A stretch of DNA of 64,000 nt from Armatimonadota bacterium (lineage in GTDB: Bacteria; Armatimonadota; DTGP01; JAKQQT01), in NCBI GenBank assembly GCA_036504095.1, contig DASXVS010000026.1:1-64000 (forward strand), written 5' to 3'. Made by a program: the position numbers and the translations under genes. The notes below the pieces were generated by a model. That model saw only the letters and a list, made by a program, of their open reading frames with translations, searched no databases and was not told the DNA's origin. How positions within the stretch are numbered: the stretch's first letter is position 1; every line of letters begins with the position of its first letter. Below are positions 44,466 through 53,937 of the stretch, piece by piece.

Positions 44466-44906
44466 ATGAAATGGATAACCCGTGAGAACGCGAATGTGGA
44501 TCGTATCGCATGTCCGTGGCTGATTCGACGGTTTATCGACCCTGCCGCCGAGTTCCTCTTTGTCCCCAAGGACGAGGTCCTGCCGGCGGCGGAGCGCGAG
44601 GGCGCTATCCCGTACGACGTTCCGGGCGTGGAACTGGGACACGTGGACGGCCGGTGCTCGTTCGAGAGCATCGTTCAGAAGTATGGCCTCACCGGCGATC
44701 CGGGGTTGGTCGGTCTCGCCCGAATCGTGCACGCGGCCGACGTTTCCGCGGATGTGGCGTCGTCGCCGGAGGGCGCCGGGCTCAAGGCCATCGCATCCGG
44801 TTTCGCCCTCGTCCATGGGCTGGACGACCATCGCAAGATCGCACTGGAGTCGCCGATGTACGATGCGCTGTATGCATGGTGCTGCCGGCAAGCGGAAGGC
44901 GTGTAG
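44466..44906 (+). CDS. chromate resistance protein ChrB-domain protein
   Basis: A 146-residue protein matching the C-terminal domain of ChrB (start M-K-W-I-T-R-E, then V-D-R-I-A-C-P-W-L-I-R-R-F-I-D; E-G-A-I-P-Y-D-V-P-G-V-E-L-G-H; Y-D-A-L-Y-A-W-C at the end). In ChrB this domain follows a regulatory part; here it stands alone, as in many genomes, and no ChrA chromate transporter is nearby. The Cys and His residues suggest metal or oxyanion binding. The true start is the second ATG in the run ATGAAATGAAATGG; the first opens a two-codon frame. GAGGGA is close upstream. Probably co-transcribed with threonine aldolase. Confidence 0.88.
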   Translation: MKWITRENANVDRIACPWLIRRFIDPAAEFLFVPKDEVLPAAEREGAIPYDVPGVELGHVDGRCSFESIVQKYGLTGDPGLVGLARIVHAADVSADVASSPEGAGLKAIASGFALVHGLDDHRKIALESPMYDALYAWCCRQAEGV

Positions 44907-44933
44907 GACCGAAGACGCGCCGCTGGGGTCAGG

Positions 44934-45323
44934 CTAGGAGACCTTCACCAGCAGCAGTGCAGCGGTGCGCCCGATCGTGTGGCGCATGTGCGGCGTGCCG
45001 CGCGGGATCAGCATGACATCTCCCTTCGATACCTGCTGTTCCATACCGCCGGATATGCCGGATCCCCTCCATTCGCCCTCCGCTGTCTGAACCGCATCAT
45101 TGAGCGTTCCGCCAAGCGTCACCACCGCCGATCCATCCAGCACATAAAAGATATCGTCGGCCTGTTCATGCGTCTCCGCCGTGGCGCCGGCCTTGCCGCA
45201 TTCGTGCAAGATGGCCACGCGGGTCGGCGGTCCATCCATCAACTCGCGCTCGGCGTTCGTGCCCGCTGCCGAGCGGATGATGGCATCCAGCGCCTGTGAT
45301 GTGATGATGCGTGCCGTGTTCAT
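44934..45323 (-). CDS. cupin-domain protein
   Basis: A 129-residue single cupin. Motif 1 reads E-T-H-E-Q-A-D-D-I-F-Y-V-L-D-G (metal-type His and Glu present), motif 2 G-D-V-M-L-I-P-R-G-T-P-H. It is likely a metal-bound dioxygenase, isomerase or sensor; the substrate is not evident. The start at 45323 is preferred because AGAGGAA lies nine bases upstream; the longer frame to 45371 adds sixteen residues with no ribosome site. It converges on the ChrB-like gene and has its own strong promoter 165 bases upstream. Confidence 0.85.
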   Translation of the reverse strand: MNTARIITSQALDAIIRSAAGTNAERELMDGPPTRVAILHECGKAGATAETHEQADDIFYVLDGSAVVTLGGTLNDAVQTAEGEWRGSGISGGMEQQVSKGDVMLIPRGTPHMRHTIGRTAALLLVKVS

Positions 45324-45712
45324 TCCGTTGGTTCCTCTTCCCCTGATGGTGATTTCATCCCCAAGCTCCATCGCCGCGCGTACGGCGGCTTTCGCCGGCG
45401 CGCTGAGCGAGCCCGGCGCTCATCGCCCCGATCCATTCGACGACCGCAGGCGTCCGTGGGCGAGTCCAGGCCACGGATGAACCACGGTCTCGATTATACG
45501 GCCCGCTTGCCGCCATGTCAATGGACCTCTTCGCGGGCGTCCCTCCGACAGATATGTCCAAAAGAATATCGCACCGACGGGATAGATTGTGACTGAACTC
45601 GGGTATAGACGTTTGTTATCGCACCCAGTAGCCCATCCTATGAATCAGCGACGCTCCGAGTGCGGTAGCTGAGCACCCGTGTTATATGCCTGTTCATATA
45701 GAGGAGTCAGTC
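45324..45712. other. divergent intergenic region
   Basis: No gene is recognised in these 389 bases. It holds the cupin promoter (listed separately). For the rightward protease gene only a TTATAT box close to the ribosome site was seen, without a clear -35. Confidence 0.5.
45493..45521 (-). promoter_or_regulatory. perfect consensus sigma70 promoter of the cupin gene
   Basis: On the minus strand TTGACA (45516-45521) and TATAAT (45493-45498) are exactly 17 bases apart, a full consensus match. The start would be near 45486, giving a leader of about 160 bases before the cupin ATG. Confidence 0.7.
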
Positions 45713-48700
45713 ATGAAATGGCGAAACGGGCTGTTATTGACGGCCCTGGGCTTTTTAATCGGCGCGCCGATCATTGCCGCGCCGCTTGATGTTCCGGTCA
45801 TCGCCGATTTCGGAGGCGCGCCTCCAGATACCCCGGTGGCCGGACTGGACCAGTTCCAGAACGGATTCCGCGCCCGCTCCGGACCCAAGGCGGACGTTCT
45901 GGGCACCAAGCGCATTGTCGTGATGCGTGTTTACTTCCACGATTACCCCAACACCTCCCGCTTCACGCAGGCCCAGGTCCAGGGATTCTTCGACAATCAG
46001 CTGAACACTCTCTGGCAGCACTCATCCTACGGCAAGATCAGCATCAGCGCCCAGACAACAGCGCTCTACCAGCTTCCCCAGAATCGCAGCTACTACATCA
46101 CGGATCACAGTGACGGCGACACTTCCGACGGTGACCAGTACGGCCACGTCCTCCTGGATGCGATCGCCGCTTCACCGAATACGATCGACTGGACCAACAT
46201 CGATGCGGTGATGGTCGTGATGGCGGAGACGGATCCTACCCAGTTTCACCGGGGCCAGGGCGGCACGTGTGACCTGCCGATGGGCCCGGGCGGAGGGAGC
46301 AAACACGTAGGCTGCGCCATCTTCAGCGAAAACCCGTCCGACAGTGAAGCGGCGGTCTACGGCCGTTGGTCGCACGAGATGGGCCACGCGTTCCAGCAGG
46401 GCGGTCCCGCCCACCCGAGCAACTACGACAGCCCGTTCGAACAGATGGACGCAAACTACCCCGGACAAACGGGCGTCTTCGAAAAGCAGGACAGCATCGC
46501 CTTCCCGGGCTGGATGCCGGCGGCCAAGTACCAGGTGTTCAACCCCCCTGGTGGTGGAGGCATCGGCAATATCTGGGCGGAGGAGTATGACCCCACCGGA
46601 AGGCCCAACATTCAGGCGATCAGGGCTAACATCACGGGCAGCCTCTATTACCTCATCAGCGTGCGGCGCAAAATACTCGGCGACGATCTCAATGCCTTCT
46701 ACAGCCCCGCGGGCATCCCGGACGAGGGCGTCTTGATTGAACGGGTTACCGAGGGGGCCAGCAAATGGGTCACCATCGTGGGAAACGGCAGCCGAGACAC
46801 TCTTTGGCACGACGGAGGGCAGTACAGCAACCCCGCGGACGGGATCTACATCGTCATCAGAAAGATCGACGACGACGACTACGCCGTGACGGTTCGCTAC
46901 AACGGCGACTTCTCACACCAGCCGGACATCATGATCAACCCGTGGACATCACCTCCGGGGAACACCTGGGAGACCACGGATATCTGGATCGACAGCCCCG
47001 TTAACGGCTATGGAACCTACCGGTACGGCACATGGAGCGACCTGGCCGGTGGAACGGTCCCGGTTGGCAACGGAGACGACCCCGCCATCGGGCAGATCAA
47101 CCGATTCTATGTCCGCGTGCGCAACGTGGGATATGCCACCGCTACCAACATCGTTGTCCATATCGAACGAACGGACCCGCCCGGCCTCGGTATAAATGGC
47201 GCCTCAGGCTGGGTGCCGATCAACGGCACCGTAGCGAACAGCCAGATCACTTCCGCCGATTTTCCTTCACTTGCCAGCCTTGCTCCGGGCGCTACAACAG
47301 ATGTCTACCTGAACTGGAAGCCCAATTTCACCCTTACTCCGGAACAGCAGGCGGCCGGCGTGTTCGGATTCCACACTTGCGTGCGTGTCAAGATGGACCA
47401 CGTACCCGGCGAGACCGTGTTCGACAACCAGGATGGCGATCGCGAACAGGAAAACATCGATTACTTCCAGGCCGTCCCGGCCGGTACGCCGGTATCGAAG
47501 AACATCATTCGCCTCCACAACGACGACAAGGTCAACAAGAAGTGGTTCTACCTCAATTACGTCAGCGGGCTGCCGCCCGCGTGGGGCCTGGACGTCAATG
47601 GGGGCAATCTTGCCCTTCTCCTGAATCCGGACGAAGTGCGTGAGGTGCCGGTTACGATTGTGCCGATGGGTCCCGCGGTGGTCGGCAGCTCATTCGGGGT
47701 CGATGTTTCAGCGTCGTGGTTCAAGAATCTCGTGAGTTCCAACCCCGCCGAGGGGCAGCACCTGGAGTTCAGGCCGCTTGGCGGTATTCGCGTGGAATCG
47801 CACGTGATGGCGCCGTCAAGTATCGTATGCCAGGCGGTCCAGCAGCAGCCTCGCCTCGTGTTTGTCAGCGGGAAACTGACGGGAATCCAAGGGTTCTACG
47901 ACCCCGCAAATCCGCCTGTTGTGATGGTGGAAGCGATGGACGTTGACCGCCACTACCTCACTGACACCGCCCGCTTGCTGACGGTGAACGCGGACGGCAC
48001 GTTCAGTGGCTACATCAACGGCGACGTCAATGTCTGGTGCCCGTATGAGGCCGTCTGCCTCTTCGCGGGTACGGACAAAGTGGCCTCGTGCTACCACATC
48101 GATGTCATCCAGAACGTCTCGCCCCCCACCCCCGGCGACATGGATGGCGACTGCCAGCTCACGATGAACGACATCTATATGATGATGCGCATCGTCGGTG
48201 GCCTCGAAGTCGGCTATCCGGGCCAGGTGGCCGCCGGTGATGTCGACCGTGACGGACGTCTCGACATCGTTGACGTGGCGTACTTCCTCCGGGCGATGCG
48301 CGTGCGGAGAAGCGGCACCGTCACCCTCAACGCCAGCAACATCTATTATCCCGGCAGCCCCTATGGGACGTACGGAGTTGTCATCGACGATCCGCTCCTG
48401 AACGGGCACCCGGACGCCCGGTTCCTCGCGTGCCACCAGTTCATCCGCGCATACAACGGCCCCCTCGGCGTCTACTACTGGGCCGGCCACTGGGTCATCT
48501 TCAACGAGGATAACTCGGTGATGCAGCTCGGCGAGAAGTTCAACTACTACTTCGGCGAGAAGGTGCATCAGGTGGACAAGACCGCCGCAACGAGCACGGC
48601 GGCGTGGCGCGTCACCCTCAGCGACCCCGGCCTGAACGCCAACTATGGAGCGGATCCGCTGGCGATTCACGACTGGCTGGCGGCCTACAACAATTCGCCT

Positions 48701-49060
48701 CTCTCGGTGTGGCAGAACCCCACCACCACGAACTGGGAAGCCTATAACGACAGCTTCAGCACGATCGCGGACGGAGAGCGCTTCTTCTTCACAGACGCGA
48801 GCGGGTCGGGCGGCCGCGTCTATCACAGTACCAGCAACGACTATTTCAACTACGGCGTTTATCTCGACGACAGCCGTCTCAACGGAAACCCGAATGCGCT
48901 GGTGCTTGCGCAGCACAGTTACCAGTCGTCCACCAACCCCGCCCCGATGGGGGTCTGGTACGATGTCTTCAATGCCAAATGGGTGGCGTACAATGAAGGC
49001 CCTAACCACCCGGTGCTCCCGATGAACGAGGTGGTTAACTATCTGATTGCCCAGCCTTAG
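45713..49060 (+). CDS. secreted zinc metalloprotease-like protein with dockerin, paralogue 1
   Basis: A 1115-residue exported protein. After a signal peptide (M-K-W-R-N-G-L-L-L... I-A-A), a zincin domain carries H-E-M-G-H-A-F-Q-Q-G-G with His221, Glu222 and His225. It resembles M6 (immune inhibitor A-like) proteases. Residues ~430-790 are beta-sandwich domains (V-R-V-R-N-V-G, T-D-V-Y-L-N-W). A genuine dockerin lies at ~806-870: D-M-D-G-D-C-Q-L-T-M-N-D and D-V-D-R-D-G-R-L-D are the two calcium loops. From ~876 to the end a ~75-residue module is repeated three times (Y-G-V-V-I-D-D-P-L-L-N-G-H-P, W-x-x-Y/F-N-E). GAGGAG precedes the ATG; the longer frame from 45686 is rejected. A close paralogue follows. 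Confidence 0.88.
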   Translation: MKWRNGLLLTALGFLIGAPIIAAPLDVPVIADFGGAPPDTPVAGLDQFQNGFRARSGPKADVLGTKRIVVMRVYFHDYPNTSRFTQAQVQGFFDNQLNTLWQHSSYGKISISAQTTALYQLPQNRSYYITDHSDGDTSDGDQYGHVLLDAIAASPNTIDWTNIDAVMVVMAETDPTQFHRGQGGTCDLPMGPGGGSKHVGCAIFSENPSDSEAAVYGRWSHEMGHAFQQGGPAHPSNYDSPFEQMDANYPGQTGVFEKQDSIAFPGWMPAAKYQVFNPPGGGGIGNIWAEEYDPTGRPNIQAIRANITGSLYYLISVRRKILGDDLNAFYSPAGIPDEGVLIERVTEGASKWVTIVGNGSRDTLWHDGGQYSNPADGIYIVIRKIDDDDYAVTVRYNGDFSHQPDIMINPWTSPPGNTWETTDIWIDSPVNGYGTYRYGTWSDLAGGTVPVGNGDDPAIGQINRFYVRVRNVGYATATNIVVHIERTDPPGLGINGASGWVPINGTVANSQITSADFPSLASLAPGATTDVYLNWKPNFTLTPEQQAAGVFGFHTCVRVKMDHVPGETVFDNQDGDREQENIDYFQAVPAGTPVSKNIIRLHNDDKVNKKWFYLNYVSGLPPAWGLDVNGGNLALLLNPDEVREVPVTIVPMGPAVVGSSFGVDVSASWFKNLVSSNPAEGQHLEFRPLGGIRVESHVMAPSSIVCQAVQQQPRLVFVSGKLTGIQGFYDPANPPVVMVEAMDVDRHYLTDTARLLTVNADGTFSGYINGDVNVWCPYEAVCLFAGTDKVASCYHIDVIQNVSPPTPGDMDGDCQLTMNDIYMMMRIVGGLEVGYPGQVAAGDVDRDGRLDIVDVAYFLRAMRVRRSGTVTLNASNIYYPGSPYGTYGVVIDDPLLNGHPDARFLACHQFIRAYNGPLGVYYWAGHWVIFNEDNSVMQLGEKFNYYFGEKVHQVDKTAATSTAAWRVTLSDPGLNANYGADPLAIHDWLAAYNNSPLSVWQNPTTTNWEAYNDSFSTIADGERFFFTDASGSGGRVYHSTSNDYFNYGVYLDDSRLNGNPNALVLAQHSYQSSTNPAPMGVWYDVFNAKWVAYNEGPNHPVLPMNEVVNYLIAQP

Positions 49061-49079
49061 GGCTGTTATACATACGCGG

Positions 49080-49110
49080 GTCCGGGCGGAGAGAGTCTCT
49101 CCGCCCGGAC
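49080..49110. terminator. hairpin between the two paralogous protease genes
   Basis: GTCCGGGCGGAGAG (49080-49093) pairs perfectly with CTCTCCGCCCGGAC (49097-49110) around three bases. No U run follows at once. It should end or attenuate transcription from the first gene into the second. Confidence 0.7.
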
Positions 49111-49132
49111 TCTGCATTGGAGTCATGCATAC

Positions 49133-52100
49133 ATGAAACGGGGATCGCTCTTAATCTATCTCCTGGGGGTCGCCTTTACCGGCTTCGCCTGTCGGGAATC
49201 TGTCGCCGCACCGCAACCGCCCACGCTTGGGCCGATGGTAGTCGACTTCGGGGGCGCGCCCCTGGATACTCCGGTTGCCGGCCTTGACCAGTACCGGGAT
49301 GGCTTCCGCGCGCGGTCGGGCCCCAAGGCGGACGTTCTGGGGACCAAAAACATCGTTGTGTTGCGCGTCTATTTCAAGGACTACGCGAACACGTCCCGGT
49401 ACACCAAAGCGCAAGTCGACGGCTTTTTCAACACAAACCTGAACACCCTCTGGCAGCACAGTTCCTACGGCAAAATGAACATCAACGCCCGCGTCACGGA
49501 CCTGTACCAACTGCCGCAAAACCGAAGCAATTACATCACCGACCACCCGGATGGAGATACTTCGGACGGCAACCAGTATGGCAACGTGCTGAACGACGCC
49601 ATCGCCAATTCCCCCGCCGGACTGGACTGGACGAATGTAGACGCTGTGGTTGTGATCATGGCGGAAACGGACGCCACTCAGTTTCATCGCGGGCAGGGTA
49701 ACAAGGCCAACCTGCCGATGGGGCCGGGCGGCGCCACCAAGAACGTTGGCGCCGCCATCTTCAGCGAAAACCCGTCCGATGTCGATGCGGCCGTCTGGGG
49801 CCGCTGGTCCCACGAGATGGGGCACGCCTTCCAACAGGGCGGTCCCGCACACCCGAGCAACTACAACAGCTCGTTCGAGCAAATGGACGCCAACTATCCC
49901 GGGCAGACCGGAGTCTTCGAGAAGCAGTCTACCATTGCGTTTCCCGGCTGGCTGCCAACGACGAAATACATCAACATGAGTTCGGCAGCGGGCGGAAGCG
50001 TTGTAAGCATCTGGGCGGAGGAGTACGATCCCAACGGGAAACCCAATGCGCAGGCGCTCAAGATATCACTTTCCGCGACATCTTACTATCTGGTGAGCGT
50101 GCGGCGCAGACTACTCGGAGATGATCTGAACCCCGGGTTCTCCCCCGCTGGCATCCCGGATGAAGGCGTACTCATTGAGAAAGTGGTGGAGGGCGCCAGC
50201 CAATGGGTCACCATCGTCGGCAACGCAGGCGACCGGGACAAACTCTGGCACGACGGCGACCAGTACAGTAATCAGCCCGAAGGAATCTACATCGGCATCC
50301 ACAAGCAGACAGACGACGACTACTCGATATCGGTCGACTTCAACGAGAACTCCAACAAACCGGAAGTCATCATCAACCCCTGGCTCTCGCCGCCCGGCAA
50401 CACGTACGAGTCCACCGACATCTGGGTGGACAGCCCCGTCAACGGCTATGGCACGTTCCGATATGGCACCTGGAGCGACCTCGCCGGCGGAACAGTGCCT
50501 GTGGGCAACGGCGACGATCCGGCCATCGGCCAGGTGAATCGGGTCTATGTGCGCGTGCGCAACGTTGGACACTCCGCCGCCAACAACGTGGTCGTGCACA
50601 TTGACCGCACCGACCCTCCGGGGCTCGGAATGAACGGCGCAAGCGGGTGGGTGCCGATCAACGGAACGGACGCCGCCAGCACGATCGACTCAACCCAGTT
50701 CGCCGCGCTGGCCAGCATCTCGGCCGGCTCCTCCACGGATGTCTACCTCAATTGGACGCCCAACTTCGCGATCACGCCCCAGCAGCAGGCGGCCGGAGTG
50801 TTCGGATTCCACACCTGCCTTCGCGTCCGTATCGACCCGGTTTCCAACGCCCTCAGCAACACCAGCGCATCGGGCGACCGGCAGCAGGAGAATATCGACT
50901 ACTTCCAGGCCGTTCCGGCGGGACCAGGGGCGTCGCTCACGCCCGTCCATCTGCGCAACGACGACAAAGTGAACCCGAAGTGGTTCTACCTCGCGTATGA
51001 CAGCCAGCTTCCGCCGGCCTGGGGGCTCGACGTGAATGGCGGAATGATGCAGGTGCTTCTTCAGCCGAATGAGGTCCGCGATATACCGGTTACGATCACG
51101 CCATTGGGACCGGCCGTTGTGGGCAGCTCGTTTGGCGTAAACGTGTCCGCCTCCTGGTACAAGACGCTCGTGAGTGACAAGAACCCCTTGAACACGCATG
51201 TGGAGTCCAAGCCGCTGTCGGGAGCCCGCGTAGAGACGCATGTCATGTCGCCCACGTCCATCACGTGCACGGCCGTTCAACAGGGGCCGCGAAACATCGT
51301 CGTGACGGGTACTCTCAGCGGTATCGGCCCCTACTACAACGCCGCCGACCCGCCAAAGGTCATGATCGAGGCCCTGAACGTAGCGCGGGGATTCCAGACG
51401 CAGACGGCGTCCGTTCTGACGGTGAATCCGGACGGCACTTTCACCGGCTCCCTGTTCAGCGACGTGAGTGTCTGGTGCCCGTTCGAGGTCGTCTGCATGT
51501 TCGCCGGGACGAACACCCTGGCGTCGTGCTGGCACGTCGATTCGATATCCGCCGTCTCGCCGCCGCTGCCCGGCGATGTGACGGGCGACTGCATGCTCGG
51601 GATGGACGATGTCGTCGAGATGCTCCGCATCGTGGGCGGGCTGGAAACGGCGTTCCCGGGGCAGGTTGCCGCGGCGGACACCAATGGCAACGGAGTGATT
51701 GACATTGCCGATGCAACGTACTGGCTGCAGCGTATGCGCGTTCGCCGGAGCGGCTACGTCATCCGCAACGCGGGGAACCACTATAACGGGTACGGGGTGT
51801 ACATCGACGACCCGATCCTGAACGGGCACCCTGAGGTGCACATCCTGGCCTGCCACCGCTTCATCGGCGCTTACAATGGTCCCATCGGCGTTTGGTACGA
51901 CCCGAACTACCTTGGCGGGCGCTGGCTCGTGTATAACGAGGACGTTTCGAATATGGCGGACGGCGAGGTGTTCAACTACTACCTGGGCGAACTGGTTAAG
52001 ACGGTGGTTCGCTCGCCCGCAACAACAACCGCGCCGTGGCGTGTGACCCTTGACGACCCGGCCTTCAACGGCGCGTACCCCCTGCCCCTCGCGATTCACG

Positions 52101-52492
52101 ACTACGTCGCCATCGACGACTACATGCCGCTGGGTGTGTGGCGCAATGCGAACACCGGGAACTGGGAGGCCTACAACGAAGACGGCAGCAGCATGAGCAA
52201 CGGCGAGCGCTATTTCTTCGCCGACGCCTGGCAGGTTGGCGGCGGGGCCGTGACGCACTTCCCCAGTAATGCATACAGCACCTACGGCGTGTACATTGAT
52301 GATGCTCGTGTCAACGGCAACCCGAATGCGATCTTGCTCGCCCAGCACCAACAAATCAGCACGAACAATGTGTCGCCCGTCGGCGTCTGGTACGATTATT
52401 ACGCCGGCAAGTGGGTGATCTACAACGAGAACTTCTACGCGCTTCCGGCGACGAACTACGAACAGTTCAACTATCTCATCGCACAACCGTGA
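49133..52492 (+). CDS. secreted zinc metalloprotease-like protein with dockerin, paralogue 2
   Basis: A 1119-residue exported protein, alike over its whole length to the preceding one and clearly a tandem duplicate. It has its own signal peptide (L-L-I-Y-L-L-G-V-A-F-T-G-F-A-C). The zincin site is H-E-M-G-H with His227, Glu228 and His231. The beta-sandwich region is conserved. The dockerin at ~812-875 has D-T-N-G-N-G-V-I-D as the second loop, but the first is weaker (D-V-T-G-D-C-M-L-G-M-D-D). Three C-terminal modules follow (Y-G-V-Y-I-D-D, G-V-W-Y-D, W-x-x-Y-N-E). GGAG lies eleven bases before the ATG. It is separated from the first by a hairpin, so levels may differ. Lacks several Cys of paralogue 1 (for example in the G-T-C-D-L and V-G-C-A segments). 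Confidence 0.88.
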   Translation: MKRGSLLIYLLGVAFTGFACRESVAAPQPPTLGPMVVDFGGAPLDTPVAGLDQYRDGFRARSGPKADVLGTKNIVVLRVYFKDYANTSRYTKAQVDGFFNTNLNTLWQHSSYGKMNINARVTDLYQLPQNRSNYITDHPDGDTSDGNQYGNVLNDAIANSPAGLDWTNVDAVVVIMAETDATQFHRGQGNKANLPMGPGGATKNVGAAIFSENPSDVDAAVWGRWSHEMGHAFQQGGPAHPSNYNSSFEQMDANYPGQTGVFEKQSTIAFPGWLPTTKYINMSSAAGGSVVSIWAEEYDPNGKPNAQALKISLSATSYYLVSVRRRLLGDDLNPGFSPAGIPDEGVLIEKVVEGASQWVTIVGNAGDRDKLWHDGDQYSNQPEGIYIGIHKQTDDDYSISVDFNENSNKPEVIINPWLSPPGNTYESTDIWVDSPVNGYGTFRYGTWSDLAGGTVPVGNGDDPAIGQVNRVYVRVRNVGHSAANNVVVHIDRTDPPGLGMNGASGWVPINGTDAASTIDSTQFAALASISAGSSTDVYLNWTPNFAITPQQQAAGVFGFHTCLRVRIDPVSNALSNTSASGDRQQENIDYFQAVPAGPGASLTPVHLRNDDKVNPKWFYLAYDSQLPPAWGLDVNGGMMQVLLQPNEVRDIPVTITPLGPAVVGSSFGVNVSASWYKTLVSDKNPLNTHVESKPLSGARVETHVMSPTSITCTAVQQGPRNIVVTGTLSGIGPYYNAADPPKVMIEALNVARGFQTQTASVLTVNPDGTFTGSLFSDVSVWCPFEVVCMFAGTNTLASCWHVDSISAVSPPLPGDVTGDCMLGMDDVVEMLRIVGGLETAFPGQVAAADTNGNGVIDIADATYWLQRMRVRRSGYVIRNAGNHYNGYGVYIDDPILNGHPEVHILACHRFIGAYNGPIGVWYDPNYLGGRWLVYNEDVSNMADGEVFNYYLGELVKTVVRSPATTTAPWRVTLDDPAFNGAYPLPLAIHDYVAIDDYMPLGVWRNANTGNWEAYNEDGSSMSNGERYFFADAWQVGGGAVTHFPSNAYSTYGVYIDDARVNGNPNAILLAQHQQISTNNVSPVGVWYDYYAGKWVIYNENFYALPATNYEQFNYLIAQP

Positions 52493-52498
52493 ATGCAG

Positions 52499-52542
52499 CC
52501 CGCGCCGGGTTCCGGGTCACTCGACTCGGAACCAGGCGCGGG
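52499..52542 (+). terminator. hairpin after the second protease gene
   Basis: CCCGCGCC-GGGTTCCG pairs with CGGAACC-A-GGCGCGGG (arms 52499-52514 and 52527-52542 with one mismatch). It is followed by CCCCC rather than T, so it may attenuate rather than stop. Confidence 0.6.
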
Positions 52543-52561
52543 CCCCCATGGAGGAATCACT

Positions 52562-53725
52562 ATGCGCAACGTAATCGTCGGCGCCGGCTCGCTTCTGGCC
52601 GTCCTATCCCTCTCCTGCGGTTCCGCCGTCCAGTGCCAACCGGCGGCCCCCGCGCCGGTTCCCGGTCCAACCGGCGCTCTTTCGGCCACTCCGATGGCGA
52701 TGGGACGGATCTGGGCCGGAGCGGACCTGGACGTCCACTTCTTCCTGGCCGGACGCGATCGGCCGGGGAATATCTACACGCTTATACCGGTCGAGGGCGT
52801 TACCGTGACGGCAGAGGTAACTATGCCGTCGATGCCGGGGATGGCTCCGATGACGCCGACGGTGCATGAGGAGGGCGCCCCGGGTTACTACGGGCTCAGC
52901 GCGCTCTTCCCTCACGGCGGCAAGTACCACATCGCGCTTACGGTGAAGCCGAGAAGCGGCGCGCTTCAGTCGGCTGCCTTCAATCTCAGCGTGGAAGATG
53001 CACCGGAAGGCACACCATTGTTCACACCCCTTTTCTCCGCGACGGTTGAGCCGGACCCGAACCCTCCCGCGGCTCAGAAGCCCGATAAGCTCAAGTTCAA
53101 GGTCTTCGCCAGGGGGAGTCAGGAGATATGGTCGGATTTCGTCGTTGTCCACACGAAACCGTGGCATCTCCTGGTCATGAGCAACGATCTCCGGTGGTTT
53201 GATCACATCCATCCACAGCAGAACGAGGACGGGTCGTTCACCGTCGAGGAAACGTTTCCGGCCGGAGGCGATTACCTGCTTCTATCCGACGTTTCCCCGC
53301 GTGGGTATGGCCAGCAGTTTCTGCCTGTCCCGCTGAAGGTGGACGGTGCGCCATTTGCTACCCCGTATCACCTCGCGCCGACCCTCCTCACGGGATCCTT
53401 CGGAGGCGTGACCGTGCGCCTGGACGCTCCGTCACCGCTGAAGCCTCACCAGGACATACCGCTGCTGTTCCATCTATCGACCCCGGACGGAAAGCCCGTC
53501 GCGGACCTGGAGCCCTATCTCGGCGCCATGGGCCATCTCATCATCGTGAGCGAGGATCGAACACGCTTCGTGCATTCCCACCCGTTGAGTACGGAACGGA
53601 CCCCTGATGGCGTGGTGCGCTTCGTTGCGCGCTTCCCCAAGGCAGGCTTGTACAAGGCCTGGGCCCAATTTCAGCGCGCCGGTAAAGTGATCACATCCGA
53701 CTTTGTGATCAGCGTAGCCAACTGA
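52562..53725 (+). CDS. exported protein with YtkA-like domains
   Basis: A 387-residue protein with an N-terminal export signal (V-G-A-G-S-L-L-A-V-L-S-L-S-C-G); the Cys could be a lipidation site, but the lipobox is imperfect. Residues ~30-145 form a YtkA/FixH-like beta-sandwich (V-T-V-T-A-E-V-T-M-P-S-M-P-G-M, G-Y-Y-G-L-S-A-L-F-P-H-G-G-K-Y). Residues ~175-387 hold two more sandwich segments with H-I-H-P, M-G-H-L-I-I-V-S-E-D and F-V-H-S-H-P. The His/Met clusters suggest copper or another metal in the periplasm. GGAGGA precedes the ATG. It lies 69 bases after the second protease gene. Metal binding is inferred; no enzyme motif is seen. Confidence 0.8.
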   Translation: MRNVIVGAGSLLAVLSLSCGSAVQCQPAAPAPVPGPTGALSATPMAMGRIWAGADLDVHFFLAGRDRPGNIYTLIPVEGVTVTAEVTMPSMPGMAPMTPTVHEEGAPGYYGLSALFPHGGKYHIALTVKPRSGALQSAAFNLSVEDAPEGTPLFTPLFSATVEPDPNPPAAQKPDKLKFKVFARGSQEIWSDFVVVHTKPWHLLVMSNDLRWFDHIHPQQNEDGSFTVEETFPAGGDYLLLSDVSPRGYGQQFLPVPLKVDGAPFATPYHLAPTLLTGSFGGVTVRLDAPSPLKPHQDIPLLFHLSTPDGKPVADLEPYLGAMGHLIIVSEDRTRFVHSHPLSTERTPDGVVRFVARFPKAGLYKAWAQFQRAGKVITSDFVISVAN

Positions 53726-53937
53726 TGTCATAGACAACGACGCCGGTTATCGAACTCATATTATTCCGCCGTCCCAGCAAGTGGACGGAACCTGCGGTTG
53801 GGTGATACAATCCTGCCATACATTCTGATCGCGGCTGGTCGCCACGGTTTGGCTCCAGACGTGCTAATCGCGCCCCTGCAAAGTGACTCGGTCGGCCCGC
53901 CATGGGTTTTCACGACCGATGTCAGGAGAAATGCCCC

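Noticed and set aside
50690-52486. 598-codon open frame on the minus strand
   Set aside because: Antisense to the second protease paralogue. A similar frame occurs antisense to the first, which reflects shared codon bias rather than a gene.
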